A stretch of DNA of 64,000 bases from Cricetomys ansorgei (GCA_026225945.1 JAMJFZ010001258.1:14863001-14927000), one strand, 5' to 3'. Positions 12,040 through 23,734 are shown, counted from the stretch's first letter. Program-made: numbers and translations. The notes: a model not told the origin generated them from the letters alone.

Positions 12040-12258
12040 TTGAGCTGGAGAGATGGCTCAACAGTTAAGAGCACTGACTGCTCTTCCAGACTCCTAGAGG
12101 TCCTGAGTTCAATTCCCAGCAATCACATGGTGGCTCACAACCATCTATAATGGGAGATTAGATGCCCTCTTCTGGTATGCAGGTGTACATGCAGATAGGG
12201 CATTCATATAACTAAAGCAAATAAACCTCACCTTTTTTTTTTTTTTTTTTTTTTTTTA
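12040..12258 (+). mobile_element. B2 SINE
   Basis: GAGCTGGAGAGATGGCTCAAC, CACATGGTGGCTCACAACC, GATGCCCTCTTCTGG, with a poly(T) run at 12231-12258 at its end. Confidence 0.9.
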
Positions 12259-12462
12259 AGCAAAGCAGGTTGTTGTAGGAGGAGCTTGCTGGCTATCTAC
12301 TCAGGCTCCTTGGTGAAATCATACCAAACGAGAGACAAAAAGAGGTATTGGGGTAGAATGTGCCTGGGGACCAACATCAGCAGTTGTCTCCTGACCACCA
12401 TATGTACATTGTGTGTGCTCACAGCTGCGCCCTCATGTGCATCCATACATATATGTACACAC

Positions 12463-12497
12463 AAACAGAGAGAGAGAGAGAGAGAGGGAGTGAGAGA
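12463..12497. repeat. (GA)n microsatellite
   Basis: AGAGAG run. Confidence 0.9.
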
Positions 12498-12544
12498 GAT
12501 TGTAAACATCTAGGACCTACCCAGAGAAGGGGTGTTTTTTTTAT

Positions 12545-12705
12545 TTTGTTTTCATCTTTGTTTTTCAAGACAAGGTTTCTCTGTGTAGCCCTGGCTGTCC
12601 TGAAATTCATTCTGTAGACCAGGCTGGCCTTGAACTCAGAGATCTGCTTGCCTCTGCCTCCCACATGCTGGGATTAAAGGCACGTGTCACCACAATCCAC
12701 CTGGA
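12545..12705 (-). mobile_element. B1 SINE
   Basis: Reverse B1: AAGACAAGGTTTCTCTGTGTAG to GATTAAAGGCACGTGTCACC. Confidence 0.92.
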
Positions 12706-12719
12706 ACATTCCGTATTTC

Positions 12720-13735
12720 CCAAGCATCCCGGGTCATTATCTCTCCAGGGACTGTTGGAAACCCCTAGCAGGGCTTTCCTAACTTGGCTGTGCAGTGGAA
12801 CCTGCAGGAACTTTAGACTTATATTCATGCACAGATCCTAGCTCAGGGATACGCCCTCAGCAGGATATGTCTTCAGCCTTCCCTGGGGCAGGGACTCCGT
12901 TGAAGTGCAGGCAGAGTTGAGAACGACCGCACCTGCATCAAGGAGATAGTTTTTGAACACAAGTGTCTGACTAATGGCACAAGACCATCCAAGAACCTCC
13001 GAGGAGCTGCAGGTGGCGGTGAGATGGGGCCCGAGACCTGGCATCTTGGGGAAGAGGCTACTCTGTCCCTGGGCTTCCACTTCTATAAAGAAAGAAGGCA
13101 TCAGGCCTCAGTGTGTAGGCTGGGTGAAGCAGAGGCGATGCTCCTCAAATCCTGAGCAGAGCAAGAGGGTGCAGAGAGGCTGATGCTGGGCTTGGGGGCA
13201 GTCGCTGGATCAAGACCACCCATGGAGCTGAAGTGAACAGGTGCAGTGGCTACATCTGTCACTCTCGCTGTCCCCAGCCGGTCACCTGAGCCTGGAACCC
13301 CAAGCTTTACTGTGTGAGCCACAGTTCTGGAGTACTGCCCTATCCCACACTTGGTGGGGACCCCAGCATCGGGGAGGGGATGGTAGCGGAGGTCGAGAAT
13401 TCATTGGCCTTCTCAGGAACGGACACTAGACGCGCTACCCAGTGTTTCCCAGCACGCGTCTCCCCTTGGCCCTCACTGCTGCTCTGGGAGGGGTGTTCTC
13501 CCTATTTGCTGCATGGCCTCTAGACCTTCTGAGACTTTCCCTCTAGGACACTCTGAGAGCAGTCACCCATTGCACTCATGTGTGTACACTCACACCCAAG
13601 TACCATCAGATACCTACACACAGTCCCTCACATACACATCCCATCTGTACCGTGCACCCGCTGTGTCTAAATTGTCTGCATGAGCTCCTGGTGGCTCCCC
13701 TACCTCCCAGAGGGCACTTTCCCCCCTCTCACCTT
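12720..13735. other. Unique intergenic sequence
   Basis: GC-balanced single-copy DNA with scattered short frames. No gene is supported. Confidence 0.45.
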
Positions 13736-13740
13736 GCTGG

Positions 13741-13772
13741 CTGTGTGTGTATGTGTGTGTGTGTGTGTGTGT
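13741..13772. repeat. (TG)n microsatellite
   Basis: Alternating TG. Confidence 0.95.
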
Positions 13773-13809
13773 ACTAAGCCACAAATCAATACCACTTATC
13801 TTCCTTAAT

Positions 13810-14025
13810 CACATTCCACCTTAGTTTTTGAGATAGAGCCTGCCACTGAACCCGGAGTTCATCAATTTGGCCAGGCAAGCTGGACAGCAAGCGTCAGGGG
13901 TCCTTCAGTCTCTGTCTCTCTTACGCACACCTGCTGCCACAGGTGGCTTCCTCTGTGGGTGCTGTGGATCCAGGCTCAGGCCCTCACGTACTTTACCCAC
14001 TGAGCCGTCTCCCCTGTCCCAGTTA
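13810..14025 (-). mobile_element. Rodent SINE-like repeat, family not named
   Basis: GAGATAGAGCCTGCCACTGAAC, GCTGTGGATCCAGGCTCAGG, ACCCACTGAGCCGTCTCCCC. Related sequence is at 23.74 and 62.89 kb. Confidence 0.6.
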
Positions 14026-14317
14026 GCCTTCAAGGTGTTCCCAGGCGTGTCCTATCAGACAGACGGCCCACGGCAGCCAGGCTGAATAGGCCTTCCCAGG
14101 ATGAAGAGGAAAGCCTAGGGCGGGGCAAACGAAAGTGCTTGATGAGAATTCAGGGGGCAGTGTGTATGTGTGTGGGGTGTCTCCCACCTAGGATACAACA
14201 CAGCTAGGGGGTGCTAAGCACGAACCCCTGCTGCCCATCACAATTGAGGTGGAGTTGGAGTCTGTCCCTGATTCCTGGATGCCTAGCAACTTATCCTCAG
14301 CAACCCCAGGTAGGCCC

Positions 14318-14430
14318 TGAGTGGTGGTGCACAGCTTTAATCCCAGCTCCCCAGAGGCAAAGCAAGCAGCTCTCTGTGAGTTCAAGGCCCAGCCTGGTCT
14401 ACATAGTGAGACCCTGTCTCAAAAAAAAAG
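14318..14430 (+). mobile_element. B1 SINE, shortened, with (GA)n tail
   Basis: GTGGTGGTGCACAGCTTTAATC to GAGACCCTGTCTCAAAAAAA, followed by GA repeats to 14464. Confidence 0.88.
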
Positions 14431-14479
14431 AAAAAGAGAAGAGAGAGAGAGAGAGAGAGAGCGAGCATGAGGTGGAAGG

Positions 14480-15190
14480 CAGGACTCACACATCAAGGAC
14501 CCCCATTCTCCTCCATGTCTTGTCATCAGCAGCCCCAGTGGTTCTACTCCCTGCCTCCCATTGCTGCCCAGGGGTTTCCTTGTACATTCCCAGAAAGTTT
14601 AGGGGTGAATCAGGACTTTCTCCCTTGTATACACCCAAAAAGAAATCCTTTTCCACTCACTGAGCCACCAGTGGGAAACAGGCGCAGTGTTTGAAGACCA
14701 CAGTTCAGGCCACCAGCAAGAGGCCAGCAGAGGTGACTGGAGCACTCCCATAATGAGGACTTCCTTCCCCCCATCTCAGACCTGCGGGTCCCCCCAACTG
14801 TGGATGTTCACTAGCCAAAGGATGGAGCATAGTATGGAATAGGGTGCCCGGGAAGGGTCCACACTCACAGGGCCCACAAGCATCCACAGAAGCTCAGCTC
14901 CAGATCCGGCTATGTCCCTGGGGACCCTTGGCGCTCTGAGCGGAGCCAGAGTCAGGGCAGAGTGGGAAGGGGCTCTTCCTCACTCCTCCTTCCTACGGTC
15001 TGAGAAGGGGTAATGGTCTCTGTGGGCTGGTCTGGGTTAAAGAGTCAAACTTTTTGTTCTACAGAAGTGAGGCCAGACTCAGCTAGCAGCTAGTTAGAAA
15101 AGTTTTTCCAAGTCACCACACTCCCCTGCTTCTGGAAGATGAGGCCACGGGGACACTGGAAATGGAGAAGGGTCACTGAGACCTAGACAC
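14480..15190. other. Unique intergenic sequence
   Basis: Single-copy DNA between SINEs. No exon or RNA gene recognised. Confidence 0.4.
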
Positions 15191-15199
15191 TAGCCCCTC

Positions 15200-15410
15200 T
15201 GTGGCCAAGCCAATTACCCACGAGCCTCTAATCCCTAGGGCCCCATCGCTAGGAACAGCTCTCATCACCTCCAAGCCCAGCGGATCCCCCTTTATCAGGC
15301 CCCCTGGCACCAGCCTGTCTGAGCCTCCCCCACCTCTGACGCCCAGGGCGTTTGTTTTGGTATCTGTGGTGGCTGTGGTCAGAGCATAATTGGGGCTGAA
15401 ATACACACTC
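15200..15410. promoter_or_regulatory. Candidate conserved non-coding element (CNE C)
   Basis: Unique sequence with CAATTACCC, CTAATCCCTAGG (OTX/PITX-like TAATCC), a FOX-like GTTTGTTTTGG and CATAATTGGGG. It is free of SINEs and low-complexity sequence. Confidence 0.35.
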
Positions 15411-15419
15411 GGACCCCCT

Positions 15420-16295
15420 GAAGGATAAACAAGTTGGGCTGGGGCAGCTTTGAAACAAATGTGAGGAAAGACACGAAGACAGCGGGGCTGGGCAGCCGGA
15501 CAAGCTGGCATGGAAGGCTGGAGGCTGGCAAGGTAGGAGGCACCTCAGTGAAAGACCAGAGAGGTCAGCCAGATGCCCAGGGCAGCTGCTGTGGGAATGC
15601 AGCACTCTGAAGCCAGGTTCAAAAGCCTCCAGTCACAGCTCTGGGCTGCCCTCCGCAAGCTGTAGGTCTGTGAAGGGTTTATTCTGGTTCTGTGGTCCTT
15701 TGTGCTGTGGTTCTCAAATTCAACTTTCCCTGAACCCCCAAACCCACAATCTAAAATTTAATAGTTCTGAGGCATGCACAGGAATCATACCTGGAGAAAC
15801 GGTCTTCCCTAAATGGATGACTTAATTTGATCTTGACTTCAAAGCTCTGACAGGACTGGGTTCATCAAGACCCAAAAGCCCTGCTGGGAGTCCAGGGAAT
15901 GCTCCATAACTCAGTTAATATACTCAAGAGAGAATGGGGAAGAACTTAGAAAGAAGACACCAAGGCAAGGATGACCAACAAGGTGTGAAGCTCAGAAGTC
16001 TTACCAGGACCCTGGGGCAGCTGAGGTCACAGGAGACCTCCCGACTTCTTCAGCTACATACTCCAAGTTCCCAGTGTTCACATGGACAGAATCCTGCGTC
16101 TTGGTCAAGGGAGCGAGCTTCTGCTAGCTGGCCATGCCATGCTCCACACACCACCGCACTGCAGTGCTGGGGCCAGGCTCAGTGCAGTGGAGATCATAGC
16201 TCCCAAGTGTATCTGGGAGATGAAGGGCTGGAGAAATGTCAGGCTTTGGGCTCTCTGGCAATCTCAGGTTGAGCCTCCTGAATCAAGGGCCTTTT
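15420..16295. other. Unique intergenic sequence
   Basis: Single-copy DNA. Short frames only. No functional feature recognised. Confidence 0.4.
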
Positions 16296-16307
16296 TGAAT
16301 CTCTTTA

Positions 16308-16462
16308 TTTTATTTTTGGTTTTTCAAGACAAGGTTTCTCTGTGTAGCTCTGGCTGTCTTGAAACTAGTTCTGTAGACCTGGCTAGCCTCAAACTCACAG
16401 AGATCCGCCTGCCTCTGCCTCCCTAGTGCTGGGATTAAAGTTGTGTGCCACCACCACCTGGC
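16308..16462 (-). mobile_element. B1 SINE
   Basis: Reverse B1: CAAGACAAGGTTTCTCTGTG to GATTAAAGTTGTGTGCCACC. Confidence 0.92.
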
Positions 16463-16948
16463 CTTTTTGAGTCTCTGTGAAGCTCATCACTCTACAATCA
16501 AGAAAGGGATGAAGGAATGGGCGTTTGGGGGACAAAAATCCAGCATCTGGCTGGATACTCATGGGTCCTGTCACTTTGTATGAGACAAAAGATGCTCCAG
16601 ACGCTGAGGTATGGTCTTTACTGAGAGGTGGGAAGCAATGGACAAGCTGGCCAGATGCCCTACAGGAGAGTCAGGCTGGGGCTGGTGACTCCTTGGTCCC
16701 ACTGTCCACATAGACTTTCTGGGCCCAGTTCTTCCAAGATGATCACATTTGATGGCGACACTGAGCATGCTTTGATGTGTGAGACGTGTTCTGTCCTCTG
16801 GTCCCACCAAAGCTAAGAGCTGTCACTTCAGTAAAAACCCATCTCCACCAACTTCCCATCTCCCCAATCCCCCAGTGGGGCGACCTCTCCAGGCAGCTTC
16901 TCACCAGCTTCTCCTCTAGGTCTTTGGCCACCGGCTTGGGTTTCAGGG

Positions 16949-16962
16949 CTGCCATCTGGTGG
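16949..16962 (-). promoter_or_regulatory. CTCF motif
   Basis: The minus strand reads CCACCAGATGGCAG, a full match to the CTCF core (CCASYAGRKGGCR). The surroundings are not SINE-like, so this is not one of the common B2/B3-borne sites. Confidence 0.6.
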
Positions 16963-17331
16963 ATGTTGCCATAACTGCTGCCACCATCTCCTGAGGCCCT
17001 GGTCTTCTCCAAGGCTGAGTTATCTGAAGACAACAGCAGCACTGGGCAGAGGATACACGTGTGCAGGCCCAGGTAGCCTGTTCACATCCTGTTTCCGGGA
17101 TACAGAACTTTCAGGAGCTAGGTTTGTTTGATTGGCAGGTGGAGGGCAGGAGCCTACAGAAAACGGCTCCCTTTGCTCTATCTGCCTTAGAAAACTCAGG
17201 AGCCACCCAGAAGTACACCCTTCATTCTGCTCTCTCCTTGTCCAGAACTGGGAAGTTTCTAGAAGCATTACTGCCCCCGCCCCATTTTCTGGAGCTGAGA
17301 ATATCTGTGGGTACCTCTGGGAAGATGGAGA

Positions 17332-17332
<1 letters not shown>

Positions 17333-17397
<65 letters not shown>
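17333..17397. repeat. (TC)n(AC)n compound microsatellite
   Basis: About 31 bases of TC followed by about 33 of AC. Confidence 0.97.
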
Positions 17398-17399
<2 letters not shown>

Positions 17400-17519
17400 G
17401 TCCCTCATCCTCTTGCCCTGCTTCTTTCCTTGGCCAATGAACTTCCACAGAAGGGTAGATCCTGAGGCCTTGGGATCAGAGATGGGAGGACAGAACTCAT
17501 CAGGACAGGATTCCTGCAA

Positions 17520-17705
17520 GCAGTCTGGCAATGATGAATAATTTATGTACGAGGTGAAGACAATAAATCAGCAGCAATGATTAACATGAACTATTTCATG
17601 TGTGAGAAAGATGTATGGCAGGAGGCTGCCAGGTTGCTGGTGATTAATGCTGAGGTTTGCATCAGCTTCTGGGCCTTTATATTCAATTAAGGACTTGGAG
17701 TGTGT
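17520..17705. promoter_or_regulatory. Candidate conserved non-coding element (CNE D)
   Basis: AT-rich unique block with AATAATTTATG, CAATAAATC, AATGATTAAC, GTGATTAATGC and CAATTAAGG. Five homeodomain-type sites fall in under 190 bases, against GC-rich flanks. Confidence 0.5.
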
Positions 17706-17709
17706 GTGG

Positions 17710-18950
17710 GGTCCTTGGGGTGGCGTGGGCGAGGCTGGAAGCACGGGGAGGGAATTTTAGGTGCCTATGGTCAAAAGTCAGGTGGCAGCAGGTGGCGGCC
17801 TGGTGCTGAGGGAGGACCTTTGCCATCAGAAGTCAAATTGCTGGGGTGGGGAAGTGGCTAGCTTTGTATTGGGGGTCACTTCGTCCCTATGGCCACTTTT
17901 AAACATTTAGACAAGGCTGTGCCTAGGGAAGAGGTCACTCTCAGGAATCTGACTCTCCCATAGTTAAAGGCTGGATTTCTGAGTCTCCTACCTGCCCCCA
18001 CATGGCCCCCACACTGGGCTAGAACTGAAATAGCATCGAGCAGTCACCTGGAGGCTGAGGGAAAATCTAATGCTGGGAAACACTCCCTGTGGGCTCTGGT
18101 AGCAGATCCAGGGAGCCAGGTCCTGCCTCTGCACCCCAGAAAGGGATGGCAGCTTGGGCAGATCCGAGAAGGAAGTTCCCAGTGTCCTCCCAGCTGACCC
18201 AGGAAGCCCTGGGAGGCCCCCTCCCCAAATTCCCACACTTGGGCCTCTGGATCTTCAGCCAGCTCCAGCTGGCCCCCATCAGTGCCTGGGTTCCAAAGAT
18301 GAATAGTGGCTTTGGGGTTAAGTGATTTCCCCCTGTCCCTCCTAGTCCTGGCTCCCATCAGCTTCTTCTTCTTCCTCCTCCCCCTCCTCCTCTTTAGTGA
18401 CTTCTGGGCAGTATGGCTTTGTCCCCCCTCAAACCCCAGGGTTGTCACGAGGCCCACAGTGGATGTGGGAGTTCTGGGAGCTGGCTCAGGGGCCCTCTGG
18501 GCCAGGCTGGACTGCAGGAGGTGGCACGCATAGCTCCTTTTAGGAAGCTAGCCCTAGAGACTGCTGGGGCCACTGTGCTGGCAAACTACTGTTTCAGAAT
18601 CCCTGGGCAGGACTGGAAAGTTTGGGGGGAAAGGAGGAGAATATCCCCGGCCTGGCTGGAGCGTGAGTGGACAGAAGGGGCTGGCAGGCGTCGAGGCCTG
18701 CCGGGTTTGAAAATGCTGGCAAGGGCCTACCAGAGTCTCCTGCTGGGTCATCTCTCCCAAGCCTATGTTTGTGTACCCAAAAGAACCGTGAAGCCAGTTT
18801 TAAGCCCTGGTAGTGTGCCTGCCTGGGGAACGTGGCCGTACTTGTGTCTCTGACCATTGTATGATCCTACCTGAGGCTGGTCTCAACTCCCGGGCCTATG
18901 TAACCCAGCCTCCTCCACACTCCTCTAATCCTCTGCGCATCCCCTGGACC
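17710..18950. other. Unique, GC-rich intergenic sequence
   Basis: Single-copy DNA with a CTT/CTC-rich tract at about 18,360-18,395. Several overlapping open frames reflect GC content. None has domain features. Confidence 0.45.
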
Positions 18951-18954
18951 CCTA

Positions 18955-19080
18955 GGGCTCCATTAATGAGCCCTGGCCACCCCAGGGCAAGTCCCAAATT
19001 AACCCTGCTGCTGACCCTGACATGGACACCTGTAATCAGGCCATGAGCCGCTGCGCATAAAGCCCTGGGGGCTCAGTGGA
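18955..19080. promoter_or_regulatory. Candidate conserved non-coding element (CNE E)
   Basis: Contains CATTAATGAG, AAATTAACCC, TGTAATCAGG and GCATAAAGCC in otherwise GC-rich single-copy DNA. The motif density is homeobox-like but weaker than at CNE D. Confidence 0.35.
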
Positions 19081-19084
19081 GCGT

Positions 19085-19790
19085 GGGCGAGGCTGGGCTG
19101 GAACGGAGGCCTAATGCCCAGGAATGCTCTAAAAAGCTGTGCCTGGCTCCAGGGCAGCCACTAGGCTCACCTCTAATTCCTCACAAAGCCTTCAGACCGG
19201 CTACAGGGGGATTACCCCAGGGGCCCTGGAAGTGTGTAGAGCAGGTCTACCGAGCAAGCCCACCCTGCCAGCCTGGGGTGGGGAGGCTTTAGTCAGCAGA
19301 CAGTTGCTCCTCTTTGCGCGCAGCGTCCTCAGAATCTCAGAGCCTGAGCCTGGAATTGGCAGCGCCAAGCCCAGGCTGGAGGTACATCCGCTCCCCAGCG
19401 GAGAACCGGCTCCTCCCCCGCTCCCCTCCCCCAACTCGTTTTGTTTGCTTTGCTCAGCTTGTCCCAGTAGCTCCAGCCGCATTAACCCTTGACCCCAACG
19501 GTAACTCTCCCTCCTCTCTGACAACTTTGTTTAGCCGGTGGTGTTCTCTGATGCACTCCCCTTCTCCCGCCCCCAACACACCCCCCCAGCCCCCAAATTT
19601 GGCTCTTGCTGGCGTGTTTTTCTTGAGTCTCAAGCATCCCTGAGCTGTGGAGGAACTCTGGAGGCAATACCAATGGAGGCTTGACAGAAGAGCAAATTGG
19701 CTCATAGTCTCTGTCTCTCATACTAGAGGTTGAAACCCGGGCCCCAAACATGCTAAGCACACGCCCTACCGCTGAGCCACGCATTTAACT
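19085..19790. other. Unique GC-rich intergenic sequence
   Basis: No repeat or exon recognised. Open frames on both strands are composition artefacts. Confidence 0.4.
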
Positions 19791-19807
19791 CCTGGCACAA
19801 TCATCTT

Positions 19808-19970
19808 TTCTTTTCTTTCCTTTTCTATTTTGAGACAGGGTTTCTCTGTGTAACTCTGGCTGTTGTGAAATGACACTTTCCGTGTAGACCAGGCTGGCCT
19901 CTTAATTCAGAGATCCGCCTGCCTCTGCCTCCCAAGCGCTCGGACTAAAGATGTTGCATTATCATGCCGA
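19808..19970 (-). mobile_element. B1 SINE, diverged
   Basis: GAGACAGGGTTTCTCTGTGTAAC, GTGTAGACCAGGCTGGCC, GGACTAAAGATG. Confidence 0.88.
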
Positions 19971-19984
19971 GCTCACAATCATCT

Positions 19985-20152
19985 TTTTGTTTGTTTGTTT
20001 TTCATGACAGGTTTCTCTGTTGTAGCTCTGGCTGTCCTGGAACTCACTCTGTAGACCAGGCTGGCCTCGAACTCACAGAGCTCCGCCTGCCTCTGCCTCC
20101 TGAGTGCTGGGATCAAAGGTGAGCACCACCACTGACGGCCACAATCATCTTA
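19985..20152 (-). mobile_element. B1 SINE, adjacent same-orientation copy
   Basis: GACAGGTTTCTCTGTTGTAGC to GGATCAAAGGTGAGCACC. It lies 15 bases from the previous B1. Confidence 0.92.
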
Positions 20153-20369
20153 ACATGCGTCTTCAATTAATTTATTATTTGACCTGAAAACTGAGTTTCC
20201 AGGAATTTGTGCATGTATTTATTGGAACATTATAAGTGCGGAGGACCGCAAAAAATCTAGAGTCCAATTACAGGACGGACCTGATTAAACAGCGTAGGGC
20301 AGAACACTATGCAGCCATCCGAGAGAACCATGTTTTCACATAGAATGATCTTCTGGCTATGAGGACAGG

Positions 20370-20600
20370 TGCTAGAGCAATGGCTCAGCGGTGAAGAGCA
20401 CTCACTGCTCTTCTTACACAGGGCCGAAGCTCAGCCCCCAGCGCCCACATGGCGCAGGCTTTTCCTGCATCTCCAGCGCCAGGGGCTCTGGTGCCCCCTT
20501 CTGGCTGTAAAGTCTCCTACATGAATGTGGTGTATGTAAACTGATGTAGCCACACACATACACATAAAAGAAACTAAATCAATAAATCCTCTTAAAAAGA
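20370..20600 (+). mobile_element. B3 SINE
   Basis: GCTAGAGCAATGGCTCAGCGG, GTGCCCCCTTCTGGC, with the A-rich tail AATCAATAAATCC. Confidence 0.82.
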
Positions 20601-20721
20601 TATGAAAACAGGAAAATGTAGATTTTAAGAAAGAAACAGATCAGAGGTCAGGATGCCACCATTTGGGGGTGGGAAGAAACTATGCAAATAAGCACTTTAA
20701 TACCTTTGATTTTTTTGTTGT

Positions 20722-20945
20722 TGTTGCTAAGATTTATTTTTTTATATTATGTTTATGGGTGTTTTGTCTGTCTGTATGTCTATACACCACTTGCAGGCAG
20801 TGCCTACAGAGGCCAGAGGAGGGTATCTGATGCTCTGGAACCCGAGAGATGGTTATGAACCACCATGTGGGTGCTGGGAATTGAGCCCTGAGTCCTCTGG
20901 AAGAACAGCTAGTGCTCTTAATCACTGATCCATCTCTCCAGCCCT
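20722..20945 (-). mobile_element. B3 SINE
   Basis: GTTTATGGGTGTTTTGTCTG, GAGGCCAGAGGAGGGTATC, CCATCTCTCCAGCCC. Confidence 0.9.
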
Positions 20946-20947
20946 CT

Positions 20948-21190
20948 TTGGTTTTTTTTTTTTTGGTTTTTTTTTTTTTTTTGAGACAAAGTTTCATGTA
21001 CCCCAGGCTGGCTTCAAGCTCACTACACTTACTATGTAGCCAAAGATAACCTTGGGCTTCTGATATTCCTCTTCCTGAACACCGATCTGTAGACGTGAGC
21101 CACCAAGCCTGGCTTATATGGTGCTGGGCACGGAATCCAGGACTTCATGCATGTTAGGAAAGCCCTCTACCAACTGAGCCTCATCCCAGA
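20948..21190 (-). mobile_element. B4 SINE
   Basis: B1-like part (ACCCCAGGCTGGCTTCAAGC) followed by an ID-like part (GCACGGAATCCAGGACTTC, CCAACTGAGCC), in reverse orientation. Confidence 0.75.
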
Positions 21191-21194
21191 TCCT

Positions 21195-22295
21195 GGAAAT
21201 AGCTTGGAAAAAATAAATCCTACCAGAACTAACAGTGGTGGCCTGGGGGAAGAAGAACAGAGGGCTTAGAGTAGATGCAAATGAAGTTCTACAGTTAGTT
21301 ACAAGCCTTTGGGTTTTATGACGTTTACCTTCAAAAACACATTTATTATGTATACAAAAATAAACAAACTGTGCATACCCTTCAATCAACGGTTCAGTGT
21401 CCTAGCTCACAGAAACACCAAATAAAGATAATGCAAGAATGATCTGGTGTCCAAATGGAAGCAGCCAGATAACTGTTTAAATAAATCCAGGTACATCCCT
21501 ACTGTAGAAGGGCATCCGGAAGCCCGGTGTGGTGTGAGCCTGTAATACAGCAGAAAGATCTGAGGCCAAGGCCAGCCTGGGCTACACATCAAGATCCTGT
21601 CACAAACGGAAAACAAACAGTGCGAGTGGCTAAGGACCAGAGGGTACTGTAGAGTCTCATTTGAAAAGACGACAAAGGCAAAGGTAAATGAAAAGAGCAA
21701 ATGATAAGTCACTTAAAACGCGCCGTCCCATCTGAGGAAAGAAGGGAGAAAAGCACACGTCCCACGTGCAGACATATATGTATCTCTAAAACTCTAGAAA
21801 AGTGACCACCGTCTCAGTGGCAGGACTGTCTGGCTGGAGGAGTCTCTGTGAGAAGAGGGCGCCCAGCCGGCTCTGTGTGGTCAAAATGTAAGCTGAGCTT
21901 GCGGTCAGTCACCCAGTTTCCTCTCATCACAGGGCCTCTGGAGTCTCTGCAACCATATCACTCTCGTGTTACAGAATGGGAAACTGAGGTAGCTCACACT
22001 ACAAACACAAGCCTTCTACCCTCTGGCCTCAGAAATATTTCTTCCCTGTCCTGTGTCTTGGGCTGGAGTCAATAACTTCCTCTCTAGACTTGTCCAGGCA
22101 GCACACAGTGAACCCCCTTTCTTCCTGTCCACCTCACCACTCCAGACCCCTCAAGATCTGGGGACCCCAGCCAGGGGTGACTCTGGAAGCGAGTCCCCAC
22201 CCTGGCATAACTGCCAGTTTCCCCACCGCCTGTACCTTTTCTGCCAGTGAGAGCCCTGTGCCCATTCCTCACCAATACCCCCTCCTCACCACAGA
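21195..22295. other. Mostly unique sequence with a B1 fragment
   Basis: Single-copy DNA, with a short forward B1-like piece at about 21,505-21,605 (CCCGGTGTGGTGTGAGCC). No gene recognised. Confidence 0.45.
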
Positions 22296-22299
22296 GCAC

Positions 22300-22440
22300 C
22301 CCCTTAATTATACTTAATGGCAAAGACCATAAGAGCTTTATTAACTTTATTATGGACCCAATTAGCAGCTAATGCCCCATGACTACTGTCCCCCCTCCCC
22401 AATAATCCCATTAAACATAATGAAACAGCCTTTCTCCCCT
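22300..22440. promoter_or_regulatory. Candidate conserved non-coding element (CNE F)
   Basis: Dense TAAT content: CTTAATTATACTTAATGG, TTTATTAAC, TTTATTATGG, CCAATTAGCAGCTAATGCC, CCAATAATCC and CATTAAACATAATG. It is one of the strongest homeodomain clusters in the window. Confidence 0.55.
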
Positions 22441-22612
22441 TCCCTGCTGGGCGCAGGCCGAGGGAACAGGGAAATCCATCTTCCTGGGCCTGATTCTGCC
22501 CCCTCAGGCCCATTGGACACCAGCTCGGGCCCTGGAGCTTCCCAGGGACTGGAGCTGGGCATGCTGAAGACAAAGATTAATCAGCAAGTATTTTGGTGCC
22601 AGCCACTTGCCT

Positions 22613-22614
<2 letters not shown>

Positions 22615-22659
<45 letters not shown>
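22615..22659. repeat. (CA)n microsatellite
   Basis: Uninterrupted CA repeat of about 45 bases. Confidence 0.97.
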
Positions 22660-22661
<2 letters not shown>

Positions 22662-22894
22662 GGCTGATATCCAAATAGCTCCTCTTTCAAAACAGAGACG
22701 TGGAGCACACTCATTCCCCAGGCATACCCTCGTCCAGCACACGGATGCTCTCCCTGTCCAAGAGGATGTTCGAGTTGAAGGTCTCTGCCTGGGCTTGCCC
22801 TAGAGCGCAGGATGGGAGAGCTCTGAGAGTGTCTCCACCGAGCCCACGCCCTCCTGACACTCCAGGCTTGGCCTGCTCTTGCTGATGGTTTCCA

Positions 22895-23015
22895 ACATTT
22901 ATTCAGCACCCAGGCCCTTTCCATTACTGCAGACAGCCATTACAACAACTCAAGGAAGTAGGTGTCCTTCTCCTAATTTGCAGATGGAGAAACGGAGTCA
23001 CGCAGAGATGACCAG
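22895..23015 (-). mobile_element. MIR SINE relic
   Basis: TTTGCAGATGGAGAAACGGAG and ACAACTCAAGGAAGTAGG are reverse MIR. Confidence 0.7.
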
Positions 23016-23169
23016 TATTGTGCATGTGTGTGGTGTATGCATATGTTCATGCAGGTATGCATACATGTGCACATAGGTGCATGTGAGCATGTGGAGACCA
23101 GAGATCAACATTTGGTGCCTTCTGCAATTGCTCTCTACCTTATGTTTTGAGACAAAGGCCCTTTTTTTT

Positions 23170-23722
23170 GTTTGTATGCATGTGTGTATGTATGCTCACA
23201 TGTGTGTGTTTGTGTGTCCATGTGTATATGTATGCTCACATGTGTGTGTTTGTGTGTACACGTGTATATGTATGCTCACGTGTGTGTGTTTGTGTGTGCA
23301 TGTGTGTATGTATGCTCACGTGTGTGTGTTTGTGTGTGCATGTGTGTATGTATGCTTACATGTGTGTTTGTCTGTGCATGTGCGTATGTATGCGCACATG
23401 TGTGTGTTTGTGTGTCCATGTGTATATGTATGCGCACATGTGTGTGTTTGTGTGTCCATGTGTATATGTATGCTCACATGTGTGTGTTTGTGTGTGCACG
23501 TGTGTATGTATGCTCACGTGTGTATGTTTGTGTGTGCATGTATGTATGCTCACATGTGTGTCTGTGCATGTGTGTATGTATGCTCACGTGTGTATGTTTG
23601 TGTGTGCACGTGTGTATGTATGCTCACACATGTGTGTTTGTGTGTGCATGTGTGTATGTATGCTCACACGTGTATGTTTGTGTGTGTGTGTGTATGCTCA
23701 CACGTGTATGTTTGTGTGTGGC
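23170..23722. repeat. TG-rich minisatellite, 40-base period
   Basis: About 14 tandem copies of a unit built as TGTATGCTCACATGTGTG + TGTTTGTGTGTCCATGTGTA. TATGCTCAC recurs at 23191, 23231, 23271, 23311 and so on. Point variants (CACG/CACA, GCGCAC) mark individual units. Three plus-strand frames stay open through it because the unit lacks stops. These are not genes. Confidence 0.95.
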
Positions 23723-23734
23723 AGCCAGAGGTTG

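Noticed and set aside
20489..20503. CTCF-like motif (minus strand) GCCAGAAGGGGGCAC
   Set aside because: It lies in a B3 SINE, where such motifs are common. Not listed with the non-repeat CTCF sites, although it could still bind.
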